From Bacteroidota bacterium (GTDB lineage: Bacteria; Bacteroidota; Bacteroidia; 2-12-FULL-35-15), in assembly GCA_025963715.1 (NCBI GenBank), contig JAOQAG010000010.1, positions 1 through 64,000 on the forward strand: DNA of 64,000 nt. Direction: 5' to 3'. The notes under the pieces were generated by a model. It saw only the letters and a program-made list of their open reading frames with translations. It ran no database searches and was not told the DNA's origin. Position 1 is the first letter of the stretch. Each line of letters starts with the position of its first letter. The translations under genes were made by a program, and so were the position numbers. Shown here piece by piece: positions 1 through 8,920 of this stretch.

Positions 1-2
1 AA

Positions 3-2202
3 GATGTTTATCAATAAGTCAAAGATACATTTTGAAAGCAAATCACAACTCTTCACGTCAAAGGAGGAACAAGAACAACGATGTTTATCAATAAGTCAAA
101 GATACATTTTGAAAGCAAATCACAACCCGGGAATCGAACCGGGTACACACCGCCTGGATGTTTATCAATAAGTCAAAGATACATTTTGAAAGCAAATCAC
201 AACAAGCCCAGTCCATCTTCGTTATTGCATCCAGATGTTTATCAATAAGTCAAAGATACATTTTGAAAGCAAATCACAACAAAACATCGGAAAGTATAAA
301 AAATATCGCGATGTTTATCAATAAGTCAAAGATACATTTTGAAAGCAAATCACAACCAGCTTTGGAATTGGGGCATTATAATAAATGATGTTTATCAATA
401 AGTCAAAGATACATTTTGAAAGCAAATCACAACAACACCGCCATGCATGCTATCAAGACATGCGATGTTTATCAATAAGTCAAAGATACATTTTGAAAGC
501 AAATCACAACAAGGGCCATGTGATGTGGAATCGGATTTTCGATGTTTATCAATAAGTCAAAGATACATTTTGAAAGCAAATCACAACCAAAGGAAATACA
601 TTGTATTGATAGCTCGTGATGTTTATCAATAAGTCAAAGATACATTTTGAAAGCAAATCACAACCGATCAATGCTTTAAATGCGAAGAATACATGATGTT
701 TATCAATAAGTCAAAGATACATTTTGAAAGCAAATCACAACAGGCACCTCAACATCGTAAGCATTCGCAATGATGTTTATCAATAAGTCAAAGATACATT
801 TTGAAAGCAAATCACAACAAAGGCAACGCATTTTGATCAAAGTCCAAAGATGTTTATCAATAAGTCAAAGATACATTTTGAAAGCAAATCACAACTATGA
901 AGACTTCATTAAAAGAATAAATAAGGATGTTTATCAATAAGTCAAAGATACATTTTGAAAGCAAATCACAACACAAAACAAATAAACCGAATAAACCACA
1001 ATGATGTTTATCAATAAGTCAAAGATACATTTTGAAAGCAAATCACAACATCACGGCGGATTTTGCGGCAAGCCGTACGGATGTTTATCAATAAGTCAAA
1101 GATACATTTTGAAAGCAAATCACAACGATGCATGCAAAATATCTTCCCATTTAGCGATGTTTATCAATAAGTCAAAGATACATTTTGAAAGCAAATCACA
1201 ACAGAAAATCAAATTTTAATTTTGCAAAATTTGATGTTTATCAATAAGTCAAAGATACATTTTGAAAGCAAATCACAACAACAAGCCGCAACACCTCAAC
1301 GCCAGGTTGGATGTTTATCAATAAGTCAAAGATACATTTTGAAAGCAAATCACAACGTGTCGTAACTTCTAAGTAAAGCACCGGTAGATGTTTATCAATA
1401 AGTCAAAGATACATTTTGAAAGCAAATCACAACGCCTTTGCTTATCGCCGTAAAATCAGTAATGATGTTTATCAATAAGTCAAAGATACATTTTGAAAGC
1501 AAATCACAACAATAAATAATTTCATAAATTTGTAATAATGATGTTTATCAATAAGTCAAAGATACATTTTGAAAGCAAATCACAACGCTTCTAATTCTGG
1601 ATAATCAAATCCAGTTGATGTTTATCAATAAGTCAAAGATACATTTTGAAAGCAAATCAAAACCACCTGCCCGCTTGGCTTTGTAATTTTGGTGATGTTT
1701 ATCAATAAGTCAAAGATACATTTTGAAAGCAAATCACAACTAGTGGTATCAAATGGACTTAGTTTATACAGATGTTTATCAATAAGTCAAAGATACATTT
1801 TGAAAGCAAATCACAACAAAAAACAGTTGCGCTATTTCAAATCGGACGATGTTTATCAATAAGTCAAAGATACATTTTGAAAGCAAATCACAACTATCTC
1901 GCAATCTTTTAAAAAGGGAACTAAGATGTTTATCAATAAGTCAAAGATACATTTTGAAAGCAAATCACAACTTATTATTTATTTTGTTTTTGCCTGGATT
2001 AGATGTTTATCAATAAGTCAAAGATACATTTTGAAAGCAAATCACAACTGGGTTCCATTTGATTGGAAAAATAACAGTGATGTTTATCAATAAGTCAAAG
2101 ATACATTTTGAAAGCAAATCACAACCGTTTCAACTCGTTTGCAAGTGAATATTTGGATGTTTATCAATAAGTCAAAGATACATTTTGAAAGCAAATCACA
2201 AC
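3..2202 (-). CRISPR. CRISPR array, type II-C-like; 29 repeats of 47 bp (GTTGTGATTTGCTTTCAAAATGTATCTTTGACTTATTGATAAACATC on minus strand), 28 spacers of 29-30 bp
   Basis: Repeat read directly at 3-49, 80-126, 157-203 ... 2156-2202; regular 77-bp spacing; all identical except one C->A at 1660 in the repeat at 1617-1663. Repeat resembles the 47-bp GTTGTGATTTGCTTTC... repeats of Bacteroidetes type II-C systems (from memory). Array probably continues left of the window; strand inferred from repeat orientation. Confidence 0.97.
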
Positions 2203-2240
2203 ATGCGTAAAACATCACCTGTCTCATACTAAATTTAAAC

Positions 2241-2265
2241 AAAAAAATCCGGTATCAAACCGGAT
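2241..2265 (-). terminator. Intrinsic terminator of cphA, between cphA and the CRISPR array
   Basis: Stem ATCCGGT(2247-2253)/ACCGGAT(2259-2265) followed on minus strand by a T-run. Confidence 0.75.
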
Positions 2266-2292
2266 CTTAATAAATTATAAAATTGAAAAATT

Positions 2293-4998
2293 TTACGCCG
2301 TCCTTGTTAAAATCAATTGTGGCAGCGAGTATACTTCATTCTTCTCTTCCTCCAGATCTTTTGCATTTGTTACCTGCCGGATAGTATGCTGAATTTTATC
2401 TGCACAAATCGTAATGAATGCACCCTTTACGGCGTGCTCGATCGCATATTGCACCGCCTCCACTTCATCCGAAATAATTTTTACCGGCATTTGTTTTACC
2501 GAATTTATTCCTTCCATTAAAAAATGTGTAACAGATTCCTGCGTGCGTCCGCGCAGATCATAATCATGCTTGATAATAATTTCATCAAAAATTTCCGCTG
2601 CCAGTTTACCCATCTTTATAATATCTTCATCTCTCCTGTCGCCGGTTGCCGAAAGCACTCCCACTTTCAAAGGCGATTTTATTTCATTCATAAATTGCTG
2701 CAGCTGATAAAATCCGTCGGTGTTATGCGCATAATCGATCATCACATCAAAATTTTTGAAATTGAAAATATTCATTCTGCCCGGCGTTGTGGATGCCGAC
2801 GGAATAAATGTTTTTAATCCTTCACGGATCTCATCAGCGCTCATTCCTTCAATGATCGCGGCTAGTGTTGCAGGCATGATATTTTTGATCATGCAGCTGG
2901 CTTTTCCTTCCATGGTTAGCGGAATATTTACAATCTTTTCGATGTTGGTTTTCCATTTTCCTTTATACACCACAAGATACCCATTCTCCACTACAGCAGC
3001 TAATCCACCGTCCTCACAATGTCTTTTAATGCGTTCGCTGTTTGCATCCATACTGAAAAGTGCCACATTGCAGCTTGCAATTTTCCGCATGCGGTACACC
3101 AGGTCATCATCCGCATTCAAAATCGTGTAACCGTTATCAAATGTACTCCTCACTACCACACTTTTTACTTTTGCCAGCTCATCAATCGTGTGAATGTCAC
3201 TCAGTCCCAAATGATCCTCCGTAACGTTGGTTACAATGCTGATGTTGCAATTATCAAATCCCAATCCGGCTCTTAAAATTCCGCCGCGGGCGCATTCCAG
3301 TACTGCAAAATCAATAGTCGGATCAAGTAATACCGTTTCTGCACTTGCCGGACCGGTACAATCTCCTTCCGTGATCAGGTGATCCTGGATGTAAATTCCA
3401 TCGCTGGTAGTATAACCGGTTTTGTATCCTTTATGTTTCATCAGATGCGCCGTTAAACGCGTGGTGGTGGTTTTTCCATTGGTACCGGTAATCGCAACCA
3501 ATGGGATTCTTCCGTTCTCATTTTCAGGGAACATCATTTGCATGATCGGTTCTGCTACATTGCGCGCAATGCCTTTTGCAGGACTTAAATGCATACGCAA
3601 ACCCGGGCAGGCATTCACTTCTACAATGCCGCCGTTTTTATTTGTCAATGGCATTTCCACACCGTTCGCCACCACATCAATCCCGCAAATATCAAGGTTG
3701 AGCAAACGCGCCACACGCTCTGCCATAAATTTATTGAAAGGATGTACGCTATCCGTTACATCCGTGGAAGTACCGCCGGTGCTCATGTTGGCCGTATCTT
3801 TCAAAAATAAAATTTCTCCAACCGGAATTACAGATGATAATGTTAATGCATGTTTCACTAAAATGCTTTCTGTAATTTCATCGACGTAAATTTTCGTCAT
3901 TACTTTTTCATGCCCCTCGCCTCTCAATTCGTTTTCATTTTCTTTTTCGATCAGCTGCGCAACCGTTGATCTGCCATCGCCCATTACCGAAGCAGGTGTG
4001 CGTTTTGCAACCGACACCAACTGGTAATTAATTACTAAAAAACGGTAGTCGGATCCATTGAGGAATTTTTCCACAATAATATATTTTGATACTTTTTTTG
4101 CAATGTTAAAAGCGGCAATTGCATCCTCAATTGTAGTAATGTTTGTAGTAATTCCCCTTCCGTGATTTCCATCCAGCGGTTTGATCACCACCGGAAATGT
4201 GATCGTATCAATCGTGTTTTGCAATTCTTTTTCATCCACCATTAAAATTCCTTTCGGCACCGGAATGTGTGCTTTCGAAAGAATGCTTTTTGTTTCATCT
4301 TTATCTGCCGCCATCTCAATACCAATTCCACTGGTTTCGCCGGTAATGGTTGCACGGATCTTTTTCTGTTTGTTGCCGTAGCCAAATGTAACCAGCGATG
4401 CATTGTTCAATCTCCGGTAAGGAATGTTGCGCTTTTCCGCTTCCGCGACGATGGCACCGGTGCTCGGGCCGAAAGTCATTTTTTTGTTAATGTATCGTAA
4501 TTCCGAAAGCTCTTCTTCCAGGTCAAATGCTTCATTTTTGATCAGCGCTTCCGCGATCCGGATGGCCGATTTAGCAGCATAAACACCCGCCTTTTCATGC
4601 ACGTAGGAAAATACGACATGATAAATTCCACGAATATTTGTAGAGCGCGTTCTCCCGTAACCGCACTCCATTCCCGCCAGCGACTGAACCTCTAATGCTA
4701 TGTGTTCGATCACATGCCCCATCCATGTTCCTTGTTTTACACGTTCAAAAAAACCACCATCGTGCCCTTCCGAGCAACCGTGCTTGTACATGCTTGGCAG
4801 CAATTCTTCCAGGCGTTCCGAAAAACCGCCAATTTTACTGGTCGGGAAATCTTCCAGCTCTTCAAGATCTAATTTTAAAACAATTAATTTTTTGCGGTAG
4901 TTCGACCAGCGGTTAGGCCCGCGCATCACTTTTATATCAATAACTTTCATAAGAATAGGGGTTTTTAAACTTGAATGCCTTTTCTTTGAGAATTTCAT
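2293..4998 (-). CDS. cphA: Cyanophycin synthetase
   Basis: N-terminal MRGPNRWSNYRKKLIVLKLDLE..., ATP-grasp region and Mur-ligase-like GTNGKTTTTRL motif in the translation; likely true start at the internal Met (MKVIDIKVMRGPN), ~4950. Confidence 0.95.
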   Translation of the reverse strand: MKFSKKRHSSLKTPILMKVIDIKVMRGPNRWSNYRKKLIVLKLDLEELEDFPTSKIGGFSERLEELLPSMYKHGCSEGHDGGFFERVKQGTWMGHVIEHIALEVQSLAGMECGYGRTRSTNIRGIYHVVFSYVHEKAGVYAAKSAIRIAEALIKNEAFDLEEELSELRYINKKMTFGPSTGAIVAEAEKRNIPYRRLNNASLVTFGYGNKQKKIRATITGETSGIGIEMAADKDETKSILSKAHIPVPKGILMVDEKELQNTIDTITFPVVIKPLDGNHGRGITTNITTIEDAIAAFNIAKKVSKYIIVEKFLNGSDYRFLVINYQLVSVAKRTPASVMGDGRSTVAQLIEKENENELRGEGHEKVMTKIYVDEITESILVKHALTLSSVIPVGEILFLKDTANMSTGGTSTDVTDSVHPFNKFMAERVARLLNLDICGIDVVANGVEMPLTNKNGGIVEVNACPGLRMHLSPAKGIARNVAEPIMQMMFPENENGRIPLVAITGTNGKTTTTRLTAHLMKHKGYKTGYTTSDGIYIQDHLITEGDCTGPASAETVLLDPTIDFAVLECARGGILRAGLGFDNCNISIVTNVTEDHLGLSDIHTIDELAKVKSVVVRSTFDNGYTILNADDDLVYRMRKIASCNVALFSMDANSERIKRHCEDGGLAAVVENGYLVVYKGKWKTNIEKIVNIPLTMEGKASCMIKNIMPATLAAIIEGMSADEIREGLKTFIPSASTTPGRMNIFNFKNFDVMIDYAHNTDGFYQLQQFMNEIKSPLKVGVLSATGDRRDEDIIKMGKLAAEIFDEIIIKHDYDLRGRTQESVTHFLMEGINSVKQMPVKIISDEVEAVQYAIEHAVKGAFITICADKIQHTIRQVTNAKDLEEEKNEVYSLPQLILTRTA

Positions 4999-5169
4999 GC
5001 CAACCGGTTTTTATTCCTCTCATCCCTAATTACACATTTTCCACGCCCCAAAACGGGAAAAATTTCCCCTAAACCCAATCCCCGTAATACCTTTCTAACA
5101 TTCATTTAACCTCACAATGATGGCATAGTATTTTAGATACAGCAGTATGTTTAACTAAATTATACGATT

Positions 5170-5499
5170 TTGGAAATGAGCTATCATAAAAATAAAACCT
5201 GCATTGAAGAATGCCTGAAATGCGCCGCGATTTGCAATCACACTGTTTACGCCTGTTTGCAGGAAGACGATATTAATAAATATAAAAAATGTATTCAGTT
5301 ATGCTCGGAAGCTGCAGCCATGTGCTACGCAGCCGTACAGATGATGAGCCTGGGAAGCACCACTGCCCGCCAGGTATGGGGTTTGTGCTCCGAAGTGTGT
5401 ATCGCTTGCGCCGATGAGTGCAGAAGACATATTGATTCCGTTCATTGCATGGAATGCGCTGAAGCCTGCGATGTATGCGACGAATGCATGAGCATCTAG
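5170..5499 (+). CDS. Four-helix bundle copper-binding protein (Csp/DUF326-like), cytosolic
   Basis: 109 aa with about 17 Cys in repeated CxxxC/CxxC patterns (CIEECLKCAAIC, CSEVCIACADEC, CMECAEACDVCDEC), no signal peptide. Confidence 0.85.
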   Translation: MEMSYHKNKTCIEECLKCAAICNHTVYACLQEDDINKYKKCIQLCSEAAAMCYAAVQMMSLGSTTARQVWGLCSEVCIACADECRRHIDSVHCMECAEACDVCDECMSI

Positions 5500-5520
5500 G
5501 GAAATACTATAAAATAAAAA

Positions 5521-5550
5521 ACTCCGGTTATTTTGGGAATAAACCGGAGT
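5521..5550 (-). terminator. Intrinsic terminator between convergent genes (T-tract on minus strand)
   Basis: ACTCCGGTTAT...ATAAACCGGAGT stem, preceded on plus strand by AAAATAAAAA. Confidence 0.7.
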
Positions 5551-5636
5551 CTGGAATGCAGAAAAGTTAAATGCTACGAAAACCTTGCCTGCTATGTTGA
5601 GGTAATTACACTGTGACAACGCAAATTGTCAAACAT

Positions 5637-6257
5637 TTATTTTATGCTGATCATTTTTATAAATTGTTTTTCCATTGCCTTTGCATTGCCTTTGGTCATG
5701 TATTTTTTAGATTGAAAATACAAACGGTACATTCCCAATATGGATGAAATCACCTGCAAGGCAAGCACCAACGCAGGTATTCCCTTTTTGAACACTCCTT
5801 TTTTTTGTCCGCGTTTAATAATTGCGGCAATTTCTGTCACCAACAGTTCGTTGGTTGCTCCCTGGTAAAAAAACTTATGTTCGATCATACTCGATTCAAT
5901 TTTGAACCAGGTAAAATGAATGAATCTGTTGAAACGCTTATTTTCAAAAAAGTTTTCGATGATGTGATCGAGGATCTTTTTCAAATGCACTTCCGGCTCT
6001 TTCTTTTCTTTAAACAGGTCCTGTAATTTATTCTCAAATGAATTCCGTTCCCGCCTGATCACCGCATTTAAAAGATCCTCCTTGGATTTAAAATGATGGT
6101 AAAAAGCACCGCGTGTCATTCCTATTTTTGCCGCGATCTGCTCCAGCGTAACAGCCGTGTAACCATCTTTAATAAAAAGACTGATAGCACTGTCCAGCAG
6201 ATCATCGATCGTTTTGGCGGTATCTTCTTTTGTTTTCCTCACGCTACAAATATACAT
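5637..6257 (-). CDS. TetR/AcrR family transcriptional regulator
   Basis: RKTKEDTAKTIDDLLDSAISLFIKDGYTAVTLEQIAAKIGMTRGAFYHHFKSKEDLL is a canonical TetR_N helix-turn-helix, AcrR-like. Confidence 0.93.
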   Translation of the reverse strand: MYICSVRKTKEDTAKTIDDLLDSAISLFIKDGYTAVTLEQIAAKIGMTRGAFYHHFKSKEDLLNAVIRRERNSFENKLQDLFKEKKEPEVHLKKILDHIIENFFENKRFNRFIHFTWFKIESSMIEHKFFYQGATNELLVTEIAAIIKRGQKKGVFKKGIPALVLALQVISSILGMYRLYFQSKKYMTKGNAKAMEKQFIKMISIK

Positions 6258-6274
6258 ACATTTGTGTATGTATA
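6251..6274. promoter_or_regulatory. Putative TetR/AcrR operator (10-bp perfect inverted repeat)
   Basis: TATACATACA-TTTG-TGTATGTATA in the divergent intergenic region, overlapping the annotated TetR start. Confidence 0.75.
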
Positions 6275-6400
6275 ATTAAAAATAATGTTAATTTTAAATT
6301 ATGAATCATTTTTACCGTTCAGATTTCATTTCAAACCGTTCAACAAAAACCGGGAACAAAAAAAGCAGGCAGGCGTAAATTTGCAGCAAATACATTCCCG

Positions 6401-8830
6401 ATGAAAAAACTGATCCTGTTCGTTCTTATCCTGTTATCCGCTCACATTGGTGCTGCCAGGGCAAACGGAAGTAGTATAAAAGGCGTACTCAGAGATGAGC
6501 AAAATGCTCCCATTCCCTTTGCTACTGTGATCTTAAAGAACAGCAGCGATTCCGTTTTGTACAAAGGAGAGATCAGCAATGAAAAAGGCGAATTCAATTT
6601 TGAGAATGTAAAGCAGGGAAATTATTTTTTGCAGGTACAAATGACCGGCTACCAAAAATTCACAAAACTAAACATCAATATTCCCGAAAACAGTGAGGCG
6701 ATCGACCTCGGGACCATTATTGTTCCACCTTCGTCCAAAGACCTGCAGGCAGTAACCATACAGGGCGAAAAACCATTTATTGAGCACCAGGTGGATCGCA
6801 CTGTGGTGAACATTGAGAACAGCATCGTGCAAACGAACTCCTCCATACTGGAAGTAATGGAAAAACTGCCCGGCGTATTGGTAGACCAGGATGGCAACGT
6901 AAGTCTGAAAGGCAAACAGGGTGTAATTATTATGATCGACGGAAAACCAAGCGCTTTATCCGGGCAGGACCTGGCGAATATGTTACGCGGTATGTCTTCT
7001 TCCAATATTCAAAAAATTGAGATCATTACCAATCCATCCGCAAAATACGATGCCGCAGGAAATGCGGGGATCATTAATATTGTGATGAAAAAAAATAAAC
7101 TGGAAGGTTTTACCGGCAATGTGAGCACCGGGTTCGGACAAGGTCGTTACTCAAAATATAATGCCGCGCTAAGTCTGAATTATAAAAAGAACTGGTTTAA
7201 TTTATTTTTCAATTACAGTTATTCCAACCGCAAAGGGTTTAATAACCTGGTGCTCAACCGCAAGTTTTATGAAGGCGACACATTGAATACTGTTTTTCAA
7301 ACCAACGATTACATTATTTTTCCATTCAATACACACACGCCTCGTTTAGGTGCAGATATTTATCTTTCTAAAAAAACAACGCTTTCCTTGCTCGGTACTT
7401 CGGTGATCAACAGTTTTAACCCTTCTGCAAATAATCATACCGATATTACAGACGGGCACAACAATCGCGTGAGCAGCTACGATTTCATAAACGATTCAAA
7501 AGATAATTTCTATAATTATGCATTCAATGCGGAGCTCACGCATCAGATTGATACAGCGGGGCAGGAAATTTCGGTGGATCTCGATTACGCAAAGTACTGG
7601 AATACCACCAACCAGTTATTTACAACTACTTCCAGAAATGCCGCCGACAGTATCATGGATCGCACCTATTTAGTGGGGAAACAGGACGGCGCACTTTATT
7701 TATATTCCATAAAAGCGGATTATTCCAAACCGTTGAAAAAAAATGCGCGTTTTGAAGCCGGAGTAAAATCAAGCTATGTAAATTCGGATAACAACATGCA
7801 ATTCCTGAACAGGATCAACAATGTAGATTATTTTGATACCGCCCGCAGCAGTCATTTTTTATACAGCGAAAATATAAACGCTGCTTATCTGAATTATAAA
7901 AAAGAATTTAAAAAAATATCGCTGCAATTGGGCGTACGTGCCGAACATACTGCTGCGCATGGCAAGCAGGTGCTTGACGGACAAACATTCAACCGCAATT
8001 ATGTGCAGGTATTTCCAACTGCATTTGTAGATTATAAATTAAATGCGAACAACGATATTAACCTGAGCCTGGGCAGAAGGATCGACCGGCCGGGATATGA
8101 GCAAATGAACCCTTTCCGCCGCCTGATCGATGCCACGACTTATAGTGAAGGAAATCCATATCTATTGCCGCAACTGACCTACAATTCGGAATTGACGTAT
8201 TCGTATAAAAATGTATTTTTCATTACTGCCGCTTACAGCCTCACTACTAATAACATCACGGAAGTACTGATCCAGGATTCACAAACCCGCACCACCATCC
8301 AATCAACTGTAAACCTTAACCGTTTTAATTACGGAAGTTTGAATATTTCCTATTCAAAACGCTTAACGCCTTGGTGGACAACCAATACAAGCATACTCTC
8401 CTATTATGGGATTTATACCGGTACAATTAATAATTACCAGATCAATAAAGGAACACCTTCTTTTTATGTAAACACAAGCAATAGTTTTTCTATCAAAGAT
8501 GGTTTATCAGCCGAATGCAGTTTTGAGTACAACTACAAAAATTTATATGGCGTAACACTGGTAAAAACCAGTTATAATTTAACGATCGGTGTTCAAAAAA
8601 GTGTTTTGAAAAAACGCGGTTCTATTACACTCAACGTAACAGATATTCTCTGGAAAGCATACCCAAGTGGTGATACACAATTCGGAAATGTAAACGAGGA
8701 ATGGACCGCGATCCGCGATACACGCGTAGTAAATTTAAATTTTTCGTATAAATTCGGGAAAGGACAAGGCGCGAGAATGCGGAGAAATACCGGTGCTGAC
8801 GATGAGAAAAACCGGATCCAAACCAATTAA
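6401..8830 (+). CDS. TonB-dependent receptor-like outer membrane beta-barrel protein with N-terminal carboxypeptidase-regulatory-like domain
   Basis: Signal peptide, GVLRDEQNAPIPFATVILK (CarboxypepD_reg-like), plug-like LEVMEKLPGVLVDQDGNVSLKGKQGVIIMIDGKP, C-terminal barrel. Confidence 0.9.
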   Translation: MKKLILFVLILLSAHIGAARANGSSIKGVLRDEQNAPIPFATVILKNSSDSVLYKGEISNEKGEFNFENVKQGNYFLQVQMTGYQKFTKLNINIPENSEAIDLGTIIVPPSSKDLQAVTIQGEKPFIEHQVDRTVVNIENSIVQTNSSILEVMEKLPGVLVDQDGNVSLKGKQGVIIMIDGKPSALSGQDLANMLRGMSSSNIQKIEIITNPSAKYDAAGNAGIINIVMKKNKLEGFTGNVSTGFGQGRYSKYNAALSLNYKKNWFNLFFNYSYSNRKGFNNLVLNRKFYEGDTLNTVFQTNDYIIFPFNTHTPRLGADIYLSKKTTLSLLGTSVINSFNPSANNHTDITDGHNNRVSSYDFINDSKDNFYNYAFNAELTHQIDTAGQEISVDLDYAKYWNTTNQLFTTTSRNAADSIMDRTYLVGKQDGALYLYSIKADYSKPLKKNARFEAGVKSSYVNSDNNMQFLNRINNVDYFDTARSSHFLYSENINAAYLNYKKEFKKISLQLGVRAEHTAAHGKQVLDGQTFNRNYVQVFPTAFVDYKLNANNDINLSLGRRIDRPGYEQMNPFRRLIDATTYSEGNPYLLPQLTYNSELTYSYKNVFFITAAYSLTTNNITEVLIQDSQTRTTIQSTVNLNRFNYGSLNISYSKRLTPWWTTNTSILSYYGIYTGTINNYQINKGTPSFYVNTSNSFSIKDGLSAECSFEYNYKNLYGVTLVKTSYNLTIGVQKSVLKKRGSITLNVTDILWKAYPSGDTQFGNVNEEWTAIRDTRVVNLNFSYKFGKGQGARMRRNTGADDEKNRIQTN

Positions 8831-8868
8831 ATATTATTGGTTATTAGGAATTTATATCAAATCTGGCA

Positions 8869-8885
8869 CGTCATTGCGAGGGCTT
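8869..8885 (+). repeat. Half-copy of the CGTCATTGCGAGGGCTT repeat seen complete at 60953-61044
   Basis: 17-nt exact match to the left arm of the 60953-61044 inverted repeat. Confidence 0.7.
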
Positions 8886-8920
8886 AAAATATTTTTTTAG
8901 TACAAATTCGGGATACTCAT

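Noticed and set aside
127-156. Possible tRNA gene fragment
   Set aside because: It is exactly one CRISPR spacer flanked by perfect repeats; no acceptor, D or anticodon arms around it.
158-1219. ORFs encoding MFINKSKIHFESKSQ repeats (158-388, 447-632, 1001-1219)
   Set aside because: Artefacts of reading through the CRISPR repeats on the non-crRNA strand; the 77-bp period is not a multiple of 3 and the frames switch.
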